Positions 34,277 through 43,683 are shown, numbered from the stretch's first letter. The stretch: 64,000 nucleotides of DNA from Soehngenia longivitae (GCF_004684055.1 NZ_SRIB01000003.1:1-64000), one strand, 5' to 3'. A program made the numbers and translations. Notes: generated by a model not told the origin, from the letters alone.

Positions 34277-35230
34277 ATGGGAAAGATTGCATTTATATTC
34301 CCTGGGCAGGGATCACAATATGTCGGCATGGCAAAAGACTTCTATGATGAAATAAAAGAATCAAGATTAGTCTTTGAAGAAGCTGACGATGCATTGAACA
34401 TGAAATTAAGCTCACTTGTATTTGAAGGAACAGAAGAAGACTTGATGAAAACAGAAATCACTCAACCAGCAGTTCTAACAGCGAGCATAGCTATGCTAAA
34501 AGCTTTAGAAAAAGAAGGAATTGACTGTGATTACACGGCAGGTTTAAGCCTTGGAGAATATAGTTCACTTGTAAAGAGCAAGGCAATGAGCTTTTCAGAT
34601 ACTTTAAGAATAGTAAGAGAAAGAGGAAAGTTCATGCAAGAAGCTGTACCACAAGGAGTAGGTGGAATGGCTGCGCTCTTAGGATTAGATAGAATTTATT
34701 TGCCTGATGTATTAGAAGCAGGTAAAGACTACGGAATAGTTGAAGTTGCAAACTACAACTCTCCTGAACAAATAGTAATATCAGGGGAATTAAAAGGCAT
34801 AAAGATTTCTTGTAAAAAAGCAATTGAACTTGGAGCAAAAAAAGCAGTAGAGTTGCCAGTAAGCGCACCATTTCACACTTCACTTTTGACACCGGCAGGT
34901 GAAAAATTAAGAAGAGAACTTGAAAAAATAACTATAAATGATTTACAAAAGACTGTCATATCGAACGTAGATGGGAAACCTGTCGAAACAAAAGAGGAGA
35001 TAGTTCAAAAGCTCGTTGATCAAGTATCACATTCGGTATTATGGCAGCAATCAATTGAAAAAATGATAAATGACGGAGTAGATACTTTCGTAGAAATAGG
35101 ACCTGGGAAGTCGCTATCAGGATTTGTTAAAAGGATTGGCAAAAGCATGAACAAAGAAGTAACAACTTTAAATATAAACAACGTAGATACCTTTAGACAA
35201 GCAGTAGAGAAACTTACAAAGGGGGCATAG
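34277..35230 (+). CDS. fabD: malonyl-CoA:ACP transacylase
   Basis: Loads malonyl groups onto acyl carrier protein. FPGQGSQYVGMAKDF opens the protein, the nucleophile serine lies in AGLSLGEYSSL (about residue 89-91; the usual GHSLG has Leu in place of His, a common variant), and the catalytic His is in SAPFHTSLL. 317 residues. It starts one base after the fabK stop. Confidence 0.95.
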   Translation: MGKIAFIFPGQGSQYVGMAKDFYDEIKESRLVFEEADDALNMKLSSLVFEGTEEDLMKTEITQPAVLTASIAMLKALEKEGIDCDYTAGLSLGEYSSLVKSKAMSFSDTLRIVRERGKFMQEAVPQGVGGMAALLGLDRIYLPDVLEAGKDYGIVEVANYNSPEQIVISGELKGIKISCKKAIELGAKKAVELPVSAPFHTSLLTPAGEKLRRELEKITINDLQKTVISNVDGKPVETKEEIVQKLVDQVSHSVLWQQSIEKMINDGVDTFVEIGPGKSLSGFVKRIGKSMNKEVTTLNINNVDTFRQAVEKLTKGA

Positions 35231-35233
35231 ATT

Positions 35234-35971
35234 TTGAATAAAAAAATTGCCCTAGTAACAGGAGGAAGCAAGGGGATAGGAAAAAGCATAGCAATAAAAT
35301 TAGCCGAAGATGGATATGACATTGCCTTTACCTATTCATCAGATGAAAATGCAGCAAATGACACTTTAGAGGAATTAAATAAACTTGGCTCAAATTCATT
35401 AAGTATAAAAAAGGACATGAGCATAGAAGAAGATGTGAAAGAAGCTATCAAAGAAATCGAGGAAAAACTTGGTACAGTAGATGTATTAGTAAACAACGCA
35501 GGAATCACAAGAGATGGACTTTTAATGAAGATGAAAGCTGAAGACTTTGATAGAGTCATAGAAGTAAATTTAAGGAGTGTATTTTTGACAACCAGAGAGA
35601 TCATAAGACCTATGATTAAAAAGAAATATGGTAAAATAATCAACATTTCCTCAGTAGTAGGTATCATGGGGAATGCAGGTCAAGCAAATTATGCAGCTTC
35701 AAAAGCGGGAGTAATAGGATTTACGAAATCAATTGCTAAAGAATTTGCCTCAAGAGGTGTTAGAGCAAATGCAATAGCACCTGGATTTGTAGAAACTGAC
35801 ATGACTAAAGTACTAAAAGAAGATGTAAAAGAAGAAATGCTTAAAAACATACCATTAGGCTACTTTGCAAAACCTGAAGATGTAGCTAATCTTGTGAGCT
35901 TTTTAGCAAGTGAAAAATCAGACTATATAACAGGTCAAGTAATACAAATAGATGGTGGAATGAATATATAA
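35234..35971 (+). CDS. fabG: 3-oxoacyl-ACP reductase
   Basis: NADPH-dependent short-chain dehydrogenase reducing 3-oxoacyl-ACP. Cofactor motif TGGSKGIGKSIA, NNAG (about 85-88), catalytic Ser in NISSVVG and Tyr-Lys in YAASK (about 151-155), and the C-terminal GQVIQIDGGMNI. 245 residues. The start is TTG 35234, about 9 bases after GGGGG; no ATG fits. Four bases after fabD. Confidence 0.95.
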   Translation: MNKKIALVTGGSKGIGKSIAIKLAEDGYDIAFTYSSDENAANDTLEELNKLGSNSLSIKKDMSIEEDVKEAIKEIEEKLGTVDVLVNNAGITRDGLLMKMKAEDFDRVIEVNLRSVFLTTREIIRPMIKKKYGKIINISSVVGIMGNAGQANYAASKAGVIGFTKSIAKEFASRGVRANAIAPGFVETDMTKVLKEDVKEEMLKNIPLGYFAKPEDVANLVSFLASEKSDYITGQVIQIDGGMNI

Positions 35972-35990
35972 TATTTAGGAGGAATGTAAA

Positions 35991-36221
35991 ATGGTATTTG
36001 AAAAAGTAAAACATATTATAGCAGAACAATTAGGAGTAGAAGAAGACGAAATAACCATGCAAACATCTATGATGGGTGATTTAGAAGCTGACTCACTAGA
36101 TGCAGTAGAAATAATGATGGCACTAGAAGATGAATTTGAAATCGAAATCCCCGATGAAGATGCTGAAAACTTTAAAAACATTGGCGACATAGCAAAATAT
36201 ATCGAAGGAAAAATTGCATAA
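35991..36221 (+). CDS. acpP: acyl carrier protein
   Basis: Carries growing acyl chains on 4'-phosphopantetheine attached to S35 in [12 protein letters not shown]. Highly acidic, 76 residues, normal length. AGGAGG precedes ATG 35991. No holo-ACP synthase gene is nearby. Confidence 0.96.
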   Translation: MVFEKVKHIIAEQLGVEEDEITMQTSMMGDLEADSLDAVEIMMALEDEFEIEIPDEDAENFKNIGDIAKYIEGKIA

Positions 36222-36222
36222 T

Positions 36223-37464
36223 ATGTCAGATAGAAGGGTAGTCATCACAGGACTAGGAGCTGTAAGCCCTGTGGGGATTGGCAAAGACAGTTTCTGGGAT
36301 TCTTTGACAAATGGGAAGTCGGGGATAGACTATATAACCAAATTTGACACTAAAGATTTTGATGTAAAGATAGGGGCAGAAGTAAAAGATTTCGATCCTA
36401 CTCTTTACATGGACAAAAAAGAATCAAAGAGGATGGATCTTTTCACTCAATATGCAGTAGCTGGGACTCACTTAGCTTTTAAAGATGCAAAACTCTCCTC
36501 AGATGATCTTGACTCAAATAGAACAGGTATAATCATAGGGTCAGGCATAGGCGGGATATCAACTTTTGAAACTGAAAAAGAAAAACTCATGACAAAAGGA
36601 CCAAATAGAGTAAGTCCATTTTTCATACCAATGATGATATCAAATATGGCAGCAGGGCAGGTAGCAATTAGTTTTAATATAAAAGGCCCCTCAATGACCA
36701 TAACAACAGCATGTGCATCTGGGACTCATGCAATAGGAGAAGCTTTTAGGATGATAAAACTAGGAGTTATAGACGCTGCAGTTACAGGTGGAACAGAAGC
36801 TGCCATCTCGCCCATGGCTGTGGCAGGATTTACTTCTATGAAAGCACTATCAACTAGAAATGATGAACCTAGAAAAGCAAGCAGACCTTTTGACAAAGAC
36901 AGAGATGGATTTGTCATAGGAGAAGGAGCAGGCATATTGATCATAGAAGAACTAGAACATGCACTAAAGAGAAATGCTACTATATATGCTGAAATAGTTG
37001 GATATGGAGCAACGACAGATGCATTTCATATAACCCAACCGGATCCAAATGCAGACGGAGCAAGGGTAGCAATGCAGCTAGCACTATTAGAAGCTAATGT
37101 ACCACTTGATGAGGTTGATTATATAAATGCACACGGAACAAGCACATATTACAATGACAAACTTGAAACATTAGCAATAAAAGATTTATTTAAAGAGCAT
37201 GCAAAAGACATAAACATAAGCTCAACTAAATCTATGACAGGACATCTCTTAGGTGCAGCAGGTGGGATAGAAGCTATAGCAACAGCTTTAGCTATAAAAG
37301 AAAGTACAATTCCCCCTACTATAAACTATGAAGTGAAAGATGAAGAATGTGACTTAAACTATACACCAAATGTAAAAGTTAATAGAGAAATAAGGTATGC
37401 ACTCTCAAACTCTTTAGGCTTTGGGGGACATAACGCAAGTATACTTTTAAAATCATATAAATAA
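36223..37464 (+). CDS. fabF: 3-oxoacyl-ACP synthase II
   Basis: Chain-elongating condensing enzyme with the Cys-His-His triad: TACASGTHA, NAHGTSTYYND and SMTGHLLGAAGG. 413 residues from ATG 36223, which lies one base after the acpP stop; a TTG at 36214 within acpP is less likely. Last gene of the fab operon, followed by a strong terminator. Acetyl-CoA carboxylase genes are not in this window. Confidence 0.95.
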   Translation: MSDRRVVITGLGAVSPVGIGKDSFWDSLTNGKSGIDYITKFDTKDFDVKIGAEVKDFDPTLYMDKKESKRMDLFTQYAVAGTHLAFKDAKLSSDDLDSNRTGIIIGSGIGGISTFETEKEKLMTKGPNRVSPFFIPMMISNMAAGQVAISFNIKGPSMTITTACASGTHAIGEAFRMIKLGVIDAAVTGGTEAAISPMAVAGFTSMKALSTRNDEPRKASRPFDKDRDGFVIGEGAGILIIEELEHALKRNATIYAEIVGYGATTDAFHITQPDPNADGARVAMQLALLEANVPLDEVDYINAHGTSTYYNDKLETLAIKDLFKEHAKDINISSTKSMTGHLLGAAGGIEAIATALAIKESTIPPTINYEVKDEECDLNYTPNVKVNREIRYALSNSLGFGGHNASILLKSYK

Positions 37465-37496
37465 TCCTGGAAATTTCCAGGATTATTTAATTTTTT
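37460..37496 (+). terminator. terminator of the fab operon (twin A)
   Basis: A 28-bp perfect palindrome, 14 bp per arm (AATAATCCTGGAAA), followed by TTAATTTTTT. Nearly the same hairpin recurs after the next gene at 38975-39004. Confidence 0.9.
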
Positions 37497-37572
37497 GTAT
37501 TGTAAGGTAATCTTTTAAAAGGTATACTAAAACTAAGAAGTTACTAACGTTATTGAGTAATATTGCCAATGA

Positions 37573-37602
37573 TTGACTATAAATTAACAATTTATAGATA
37601 AT
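37573..37602 (+). promoter_or_regulatory. promoter of the fatty acid transporter with palindrome in the spacer
   Basis: -35 TTGACT (37573-37578) and -10 GATAAT (37597-37602) are 18 bp apart. A perfect 9-3-9 inverted repeat CTATAAATT-AAC-AATTTATAG (37577-37597) fills the spacer, a typical position for a repressor operator. Confidence 0.65.
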
Positions 37603-37622
37603 ATATTAAAGGGGGATTAGAT

Positions 37623-38960
37623 ATGTTTAAAAAATTTACAAATGGCTGTGTTGCATTAGTGAATAAGTACTTACCTGACCCATTTTTATTTGCAATCATA
37701 CTTAACGCAATAGTTTTTATCGCTGGAATTATATTTACTGGACAAGGCCCACTAACCATGATAAAACATTGGGGAAATGGGTTTTGGAGTTTGCTATTAT
37801 TTTCAATGCAAATGGTTTTAGTATTAGTGCTTGGAAGTGCAATGGCTCAAGCACCACTTTTCAAAAATCTATTAAAAAAGATAGCTTCATTAGCAAAGAC
37901 ACCTGGGTCAGCAATATTGATCACTACATTTATAGCAACACTTGCTTGTTGGATTAATTGGGGATTTGGATTGATCATTGGAGCTTTATTGGCAAGAGAA
38001 ATGGCAAAGCAAGTAAAAGGCGTAGACTATAGACTGTTAATAGCTTCAGCCTATTCAGGATTTTTAGTTTGGCATGGAGGATTGTCTGGCTCTATACCAC
38101 TAACTATAGCAAGTGAAACAGGACTTGTAGCAACTGGAGGAGCATTAACAACCCCCATACCAACCAGTGAAACAATTTTTTCACCTCTAAATTTGGCAAT
38201 AGTAATTTCTATACTCTTACTTATGCCAATAGTAACAAGAGCAATGCATCCTACTCCTGATAAGACTATTACAATAGATCCAAGTCTGTTACATGATGAA
38301 CCCCTAAAAGAATATGAAATAAAGACACCTGCTGATAAATTGGAACATAGTAAAATTTTGTGGCTGATATTATTAGCATTTGGATTTATATATATAGTTT
38401 ATTATTTTTCAGAGAATGGTTTTAACTTAAGCTTAGATATAGTCAATATGATATTTTTATTTGTAGGAATACTACTTCATGGTGATTTAAGAAGATATAT
38501 AGACGCAATATCTGAGGCAACAGCTGGAGCATCTGGAATAATACTTCAATTTCCATTTTACGCTGGTATTATGGGTATGATGACAGGCGCAGCTGAAGGA
38601 GCAACTTCACTAGCAGGGGTGATTTCAACAGCTTTTGTAAATATGTCCAATGATAATACTTTTCCACTATTTACGTTTTTAAGTGCAGGAATAGTTAATA
38701 TATTTGTTCCTTCAGGAGGCGGGCAATGGGCAGTACAAGGCCCAATTATGATGCCAGCAGGTTCTGAACTCGGAGTACCAGCAGCAAAAACAGCATTGGC
38801 AATCGCATGGGGAGATGCTTGGACAAATATGATACAACCTTTCTGGGCATTGCCAGCACTTGGTATAGCTGGACTTGGAGCTAGGGACATAATGGGATAT
38901 TGCATTATAACTTTGTTACTGAGTGGAGCAATAGCAAGTGTAGCATTTTTATTATTATAA
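37623..38960 (+). CDS. atoE: short-chain fatty acid transporter (AtoE family)
   Basis: Integral membrane permease of the AtoE family, thought to move short-chain fatty acids such as butyrate or acetoacetate. About twelve membrane segments. Typical stretches: KYLPDPFLFAIILNAIVFI, LACWINWGFGLIIGALLARE, SGFLVWHGGLSGSIPLTIA and NIFVPSGGGQWAVQGPIMMP. 445 residues, normal length. Single gene with its own promoter and terminator. Together with buk/ptb it may export or recapture fermentation acids; direction is not evident. Confidence 0.9.
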   Translation: MFKKFTNGCVALVNKYLPDPFLFAIILNAIVFIAGIIFTGQGPLTMIKHWGNGFWSLLLFSMQMVLVLVLGSAMAQAPLFKNLLKKIASLAKTPGSAILITTFIATLACWINWGFGLIIGALLAREMAKQVKGVDYRLLIASAYSGFLVWHGGLSGSIPLTIASETGLVATGGALTTPIPTSETIFSPLNLAIVISILLLMPIVTRAMHPTPDKTITIDPSLLHDEPLKEYEIKTPADKLEHSKILWLILLAFGFIYIVYYFSENGFNLSLDIVNMIFLFVGILLHGDLRRYIDAISEATAGASGIILQFPFYAGIMGMMTGAAEGATSLAGVISTAFVNMSNDNTFPLFTFLSAGIVNIFVPSGGGQWAVQGPIMMPAGSELGVPAAKTALAIAWGDAWTNMIQPFWALPALGIAGLGARDIMGYCIITLLLSGAIASVAFLLL

Positions 38961-38974
38961 TAAAATAATAAATT

Positions 38975-39008
38975 AAATAATCCTGGAAAATTCCAGGATT
39001 ATTTAATT
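38975..39008 (+). terminator. terminator of the fatty acid transporter (twin B)
   Basis: A 14-bp stem AAATAATCCTGGAA / TTCCAGGATTATTT with a 2-base spacer, then TTAATTT. It is almost the same sequence as the terminator at 37460-37496 on the other side of the gene. Confidence 0.85.
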
Positions 39009-39395
39009 TCTAAGTATTCTATGGGACTAAATTCAATGTTATAATTTAATCATTCGATGAACGAATGGAGAAATGGTGAAATCTGTGGAAATAAAAAAAT
39101 TTATTTTTTACTCCAAAACTTAAACTCAAAAAGATGATGCTAGTTGACACATAGAATAAACACTAGATACACAAATAAATTAGGTAATGTTACTGTGATT
39201 TAAACATCTATAATAAATATCTATATTGACGAAGTAAAAAAATCCAACTCAAACGTGGGAAACGCACAAAACACAGTATGATAAAAAGAAAAGTCAATTA
39301 AATGTATGTTTGGATTAGAAATGGGCTTGTTAACTACTTTTAGAAATATCTGTACCTGTTAAAAATCCTTCTCCTCAATTATCCATCCTTATGAT
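39009..39395. other. gene-free stretch
   Basis: No convincing gene, RNA gene or repeat was found in about 390 bases. A 26-codon frame near 39058 lacks a ribosome binding site. A small CATTCG/CGAATG inverted repeat lies near 39052-39068. The many short stop-rich frames are compatible with either a decayed gene or a long 5' region. Confidence 0.5.
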
Positions 39396-39424
39396 ATAAT
39401 CTACTAAGTAACTTAGTAGATTAT
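39395..39424. promoter_or_regulatory. 29-bp palindrome overlapping the -10 of murJ
   Basis: TATAAT (39395-39400) is followed through a perfect 14-1-14 inverted repeat (39396-39424, inner part ACTAAGTAACTTAGT). The murJ start is 18 bases further on. The -35 is not clear. It is either an operator or a short hairpin terminator, since TTT follows. Confidence 0.55.
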
Positions 39425-39442
39425 TTTAGATTGGAGCAGATT

Positions 39443-40966
39443 ATGAAAAAAACAGCAATAATCATCATGATTATAACAGTGATTTCGAAAGTATTTGGGT
39501 TTTTTAGAGAATTGGTTTTGTCGTACTTTTATGGTGCTTCAGCTATATCTGATGCTTACCTCATATCACTTACGATACCTGCGGTGATATTTTCTTTTGT
39601 TGGTACAGGGCTTTCCACTGGGTTTATTCCAATGTTTAGCCAAATAAGAGAAAAACATGGAGATAGTGAAGCAAACAAATTCACAAGTAATATTGTAAAC
39701 ATCTTATTATTGATTTCTACTGTATTGGTAGTGGTAGGGCTTATTTTTACTGAACCTATTGTAAAACTTTTTGCATCAGGTTTTAAAGGACAAACCCTTG
39801 CCATGGCGATAAGATTTACTAAATTGAGTTTAGTAGGTATATATTTTACAGGTACTACATATATTTATAGTGCATATTTACAGCTTAACAATAGATTTTT
39901 AACACCTGCTTTGATTGGTGTGCCATATAATATAATTATCATCATAGCAATAGCTATCAGTGCTAATCAAGATCCATTATTTTTGATATTGGGAAGTGTA
40001 TTGGCAACAGCATCACAGCTATTTATTTTAATCCCTTCTATCAAGCGGTCTGGATATAGGCATAAATTCAGTATAAATTTTAGAGACGAACATCTAAAAA
40101 ATTTAATGTTTATAGCTTTACCAGTAATTGTTGGAGTATCTGTAAACCAGATAAACACATTAGTAGATAGGACCATAGCTTCGGGGCTAGTAGTTGGAGG
40201 AATATCTGCATTAAATTATGCAAATAGGTTAAACGGCTTTGTTCAAGGACTTATAGTTACACCCGTTGCTACGGTGCTTTATCCAAGCATTTCTAAGATG
40301 GCTGCAAATGATAATATAAAGGGACTAAAGGCAGCTATAAACGAAGCAATAAATTCAATTAGCATATTGATTATGCCTATTACAGTTGGAGCAATGTTAT
40401 TTGCAGAGCCTATAGTTAAGCTACTTTTTGGCAGAGGAGCATTTGATGCAAATGCAATTTCATTGACCACAAGTGCTTTAGTGTTTTATTCAATCGGCAT
40501 GATTGGATTTGGACTTAGAGATATCCTATCTAGAGCCTTTTATTCACAGCAAGATACTAAAACTCCAATGATTAATGGTTCAATTGCTGTAATAATGAAT
40601 ATAGTGCTAAACATTATTTTGTCAAGGTATATGGGCATAGGTGGTCTAGCTTTGGCTACGAGTATTTCAGCTATATTTTCAACGGGTTTGTTGTTTGTTA
40701 ACTTAAGAAAGAAAATAGGAGCTCTTGGGCTGAAGAAAACTGCGATAACTCTTGCAAAGCTAACTTTTGCATCAATCGCTATGGGTGTCATTGCGTGGTT
40801 TATCTATAGAATACTACTGATAAAAACAATAGAAGAGATTGCACTCATAGTAGCTATTATCATAGGAGCTTTAGCATATTTTGGGATTATTTTAACATTA
40901 AAGATTGATGAAGTAGATAATATGATTAAATTAATCAAGACAAGGCTAAAAAGGATGATGAAGTAG
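39443..40966 (+). CDS. murJ: lipid II flippase MurJ (MviN)
   Basis: Polytopic membrane protein of the MOP superfamily, predicted to flip the peptidoglycan precursor lipid II. About 14 membrane helices across 507 residues. [25 protein letters not shown] at the N-terminus and the repeated [28 protein letters not shown] and [18 protein letters not shown] motifs are typical. ATG 39443 is chosen over an in-frame TTG at 39431 because GGAG lies 7 bases upstream of the ATG. It is followed 10 bp later by galE. Confidence 0.92.
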   Translation: MKKTAIIIMIITVISKVFGFFRELVLSYFYGASAISDAYLISLTIPAVIFSFVGTGLSTGFIPMFSQIREKHGDSEANKFTSNIVNILLLISTVLVVVGLIFTEPIVKLFASGFKGQTLAMAIRFTKLSLVGIYFTGTTYIYSAYLQLNNRFLTPALIGVPYNIIIIIAIAISANQDPLFLILGSVLATASQLFILIPSIKRSGYRHKFSINFRDEHLKNLMFIALPVIVGVSVNQINTLVDRTIASGLVVGGISALNYANRLNGFVQGLIVTPVATVLYPSISKMAANDNIKGLKAAINEAINSISILIMPITVGAMLFAEPIVKLLFGRGAFDANAISLTTSALVFYSIGMIGFGLRDILSRAFYSQQDTKTPMINGSIAVIMNIVLNIILSRYMGIGGLALATSISAIFSTGLLFVNLRKKIGALGLKKTAITLAKLTFASIAMGVIAWFIYRILLIKTIEEIALIVAIIIGALAYFGIILTLKIDEVDNMIKLIKTRLKRMMK

Positions 40967-40976
40967 GAGGGATAAA

Positions 40977-41993
40977 ATGGCACTTCTTGTTACAGGTGGC
41001 TTAGGTTATATTGGCAGTCATACTTGTGTAGAACTCTTAAATGCAGGGTATGAGGTTGTTATTTTAGACAATTTAAAAAATAGTAAAATGGAAGTCTTGA
41101 AAAGAATCGAAGAACTAACATGGAAGAAGCCCAAGTTTTATAGGGAAGATTTGCTCTATAAAGATGGGTTAGATAGAGTCTTTAGTGAAAATAAGATTGA
41201 CGCTGTGATACATTTTGCAGGGCTTAAGGCAGTTGGAGAATCAGTTGAAAAGCCTCTTATGTACTATCAAAACAATGTAATAGGAACTATAAACTTACTA
41301 CAAGTAATGAAGGGACACAATGTAAAGAAAATCGTGTTTAGTTCTTCTGCAACTGTATATGGGGATGAAAACAAAGCTCCATTTACAGAAGACATGAAAC
41401 TCAAGGCTACAAATCCCTATGGCTGGAGTAAGTTTATGATTGAGCAAATCTTAAAAGATATATATGCAGCAGATAACTCATATAGTATATCAATTTTAAG
41501 GTATTTTAATCCAATTGGGGCACATAAAAGTGGAAGAATTGGTGAGGATCCAAATGGAATACCAAATAATCTCATGCCTTACATAACTCAAGTAGCTTTA
41601 GGGAGAAGAGAGAAGCTTTATATATTTGGGAATGATTACAATACTCATGACGGAACTGGAGTAAGGGATTATATTCATGTAGTAGATTTAGCTATAGGTC
41701 ATTTAAAAGCATTGGAAAAGATAAATAAAGGTTCAGGGTTATTTATTTACAATCTAGGTACAGGAATAGGCTATAGTGTGTTAGATGTAGTCAAAGCATT
41801 TGAGAAAGCGAATGGAGTAAAAATCCCATATGAAATAGTGGATAGAAGACCTGGAGATATCGACGTATGCTACGCAGACCCTACTAAAGCAAAATTAGAG
41901 CTTGGATTTGAAACTCAGTTTTCTTTAGAAACTATGTGCAGAGATTCATATAACTGGCAGCTAAATAATCCAAATGGTTATGAAAGTTTGTAG
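40977..41993 (+). CDS. galE: UDP-glucose 4-epimerase
   Basis: NAD-dependent SDR enzyme interconverting UDP-glucose and UDP-galactose. The cofactor motif [17 protein letters not shown], the catalytic Ser in FSSSATVYG and Tyr-Lys in [12 protein letters not shown], and [12 protein letters not shown] are clear. 338 residues. AGGAGG lies 7 to 8 bases upstream. galU for UDP-glucose lies 11 kb downstream, so the window has two steps of UDP-sugar supply for the cell surface. Confidence 0.95.
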   Translation: MALLVTGGLGYIGSHTCVELLNAGYEVVILDNLKNSKMEVLKRIEELTWKKPKFYREDLLYKDGLDRVFSENKIDAVIHFAGLKAVGESVEKPLMYYQNNVIGTINLLQVMKGHNVKKIVFSSSATVYGDENKAPFTEDMKLKATNPYGWSKFMIEQILKDIYAADNSYSISILRYFNPIGAHKSGRIGEDPNGIPNNLMPYITQVALGRREKLYIFGNDYNTHDGTGVRDYIHVVDLAIGHLKALEKINKGSGLFIYNLGTGIGYSVLDVVKAFEKANGVKIPYEIVDRRPGDIDVCYADPTKAKLELGFETQFSLETMCRDSYNWQLNNPNGYESL

Positions 41994-42001
41994 GTGATAA
42001 A

Positions 42002-42643
42002 ATGCTTTTATTGAATGAAAGAGAGTTTCTAGTTGAATACGGCAAGAAGCTTATCGATAAGAACCTAACGAAGGGCACAAGTGGAAATCTCTCAATTTTT
42101 AATAGAGAGAAGGAATTATTTGCTATAACCCCAAGTGGGATTGACTACTATGAAACTAGGATAGAAGATATAGTAATAATGAATTTAAACGGAAATGTAG
42201 TAGAGGGAAATAAAAAGCCATCAAGTGATTACAACTTACATAGGATATTTTATGTAAATAGAGATGACATAAATGCCATAGTTCATGCACATACTGTTTA
42301 TTCAACAGTACTATCTTGCTTGAAGATGAGTTTACCAGCAGTACATTATATGATAGCATCAGCGGGGAAAGATGTTAGATGTGCTGAATACGCGACTTTT
42401 GGCACTGAAGAACTAGCAAAAAATGCTTATGATGCGATGAGAGATAGGAAAGCAGTTTTATTAGCAAACCATGGTGTACTAACAGCTGGTAAAGATATCT
42501 TTGAAGCATTTAGTATATTAGAAGATGTGGAGTATGTGTCTGAATTGTATATAAAAGCTAAAAATTTGGGAGAGCCTGTAATAATTGACGATAAAGAGAT
42601 GGGAAAAATCATAGAAAAATTCAAAAGCTATGGTCAAAAATAA
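42002..42643 (+). CDS. class II aldolase (fuculose/ribulose-phosphate aldolase family)
   Basis: Zinc aldolase related to L-fuculose-1-phosphate aldolase and ribulose-5-phosphate 4-epimerase. Zinc ligands H95, H97 (VHAHTVYS) and H157 (ANHG) and the phosphate site GTSGNLS are present. The catalytic acid/base, E73 in E. coli FucA (PSSEW), is replaced here by D76 (KPSSDYNLH). 213 residues. It is 8 bp after galE with no fucose genes nearby, so the substrate is uncertain. A role in deoxysugar or methylthioribulose-type salvage is possible. Confidence 0.82.
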   Translation: MLLLNEREFLVEYGKKLIDKNLTKGTSGNLSIFNREKELFAITPSGIDYYETRIEDIVIMNLNGNVVEGNKKPSSDYNLHRIFYVNRDDINAIVHAHTVYSTVLSCLKMSLPAVHYMIASAGKDVRCAEYATFGTEELAKNAYDAMRDRKAVLLANHGVLTAGKDIFEAFSILEDVEYVSELYIKAKNLGEPVIIDDKEMGKIIEKFKSYGQK

Positions 42644-42673
42644 GGAGATGAAATTATTTCGTCTCTTTTATTT
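42643..42673 (+). terminator. terminator after the aldolase
   Basis: GGAGATGAAA pairs with TTTCGTCTC/T across a short loop, one G-U pair, followed by TTTTATTTT. Confidence 0.7.
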
Positions 42674-42701
42674 TACCTACACTTTAGTTTTGTGGTAAAA
42701 T
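42671..42701. promoter_or_regulatory. promoter of the RpiR-type regulator with inverted arms
   Basis: -10 TAAAAT (42696-42701) and a poor -35 TTACCT (42673-42678) are 17 bp apart. TTTTACC (42671-42677) and GGTAAAA (42694-42700) form inverted arms exactly over both boxes, a layout expected for autoregulation. Confidence 0.5.
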
Positions 42702-42731
42702 GAAGAAAATATTTTTTATTGAGGTGCAAAA

Positions 42732-43583
42732 ATGGCAAATGAAAAAGGTAGTTTAGAAAAAATAGTTCAGATATACAATGATTTAAACAAAGCTGAAAAG
42801 AAAGTTGCAAAGTATATTTTAGAAAACCCAAGAGATATAATTCATTTTTCAATCACAGAACTAGCTGAGTCAAGTGGTGTTAGTGAGACAACAGTATTTA
42901 GAGTGTGCAATAAACTTGGATATAAAGGCTATCAAGATTTAAAGATAAATTTAGCTGGAGAGATCATAAAGCCGATAGAAAACATACATGAAGAAGTTAA
43001 AGAGGGTGATGATACATATTTAATAATGCAAAAAATATTAAAATCTAATATTAATAGCTTAGATAACACATTGAGATTAAATGATCCAGAGAAAATAATA
43101 AATGCAACGCAAATCACATTAAAGGCTAAACAACTTATGTTTTTCGGTATGGGAGGGTCCTTCTCGATCGCAGAGGATGCTCATCATAAGTTTATTAGAT
43201 TAGGTAAAACTTGCAATGCCGCTTCTGATTCGCACTGGCAAGCTATGTTAATTTCTTTAGCTTCGGAAAATGATGTAGTATTTGCTTTTTCAAATTCTGG
43301 AAGCAATAAAGAGCTCCTTGACAATATAAGATTAGCAAAAGAAAACAATCTGAAAATTATTTCCATCACAGCAAATCCAAAATCACCAATTGCAATGGAA
43401 TCGGATATTTCTTTAATTGCATATGGGAAAGAGTCGTTATTTAGATCAGAAGCGATGGAGTCTAGGGTGTCAGCTTTGATGATAATAGATTGGATATACG
43501 TGAATAGTGCGATGATTAGTAAAGATGAAGCATTGGAAAATTTAGAAAAGATTAGAAAAGGAATTGCCTCAAAACGATTATAA
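42732..43583 (+). CDS. RpiR-family regulator (HTH and SIS domains)
   Basis: Sugar-phosphate-responsive transcription factor. The N-terminal HTH_6 domain (about 1-78) includes FSITELAESSGVSETTVFRVCNKLGYKGYQDLK. The SIS domain (about 125-260) has MFFGMGGSFSIAEDAHHKFIRLG and VFAFSNSGSNKELLDNI, the phosphosugar site. 283 residues. It precedes the gluconate operon and probably responds to gluconate-6-phosphate or a related phosphosugar, by analogy with GntR-like use of RpiR proteins. It starts after TTGAGGTG. Confidence 0.9.
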   Translation: MANEKGSLEKIVQIYNDLNKAEKKVAKYILENPRDIIHFSITELAESSGVSETTVFRVCNKLGYKGYQDLKINLAGEIIKPIENIHEEVKEGDDTYLIMQKILKSNINSLDNTLRLNDPEKIINATQITLKAKQLMFFGMGGSFSIAEDAHHKFIRLGKTCNAASDSHWQAMLISLASENDVVFAFSNSGSNKELLDNIRLAKENNLKIISITANPKSPIAMESDISLIAYGKESLFRSEAMESRVSALMIIDWIYVNSAMISKDEALENLEKIRKGIASKRL

Positions 43584-43601
43584 AAATAATTTTTATTTTA
43601 C

Positions 43602-43668
43602 TTGATTAAATATTATATTATGCTATAATAAAGAAAATATCTTTTATAGCGTAATATAATATTTTTTT
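43602..43668. promoter_or_regulatory. promoter of gluconate operon within a long inverted repeat
   Basis: -35 TTGATT (43602-43607), 16 bp, -10 TATAAT (43624-43629). Arms of 21 bp at 43608-43628 and 43644-43664 are complementary with one mismatch (A in one arm replaced by G opposite T). The left arm covers the spacer and most of the -10, the right arm lies after the start point, and seven T follow. The left arm would not be transcribed, so the repeat more likely works as DNA: a repressor site, probably for the adjacent RpiR protein. Confidence 0.6.
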
Positions 43669-43683
43669 ATTGGAGTGAGGAAA

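Noticed and set aside
39052-39140. 26-codon frame and CATTCG/CGAATG repeat
   Set aside because: No ribosome binding site, no recognisable peptide, and the inverted repeat is only six bases.
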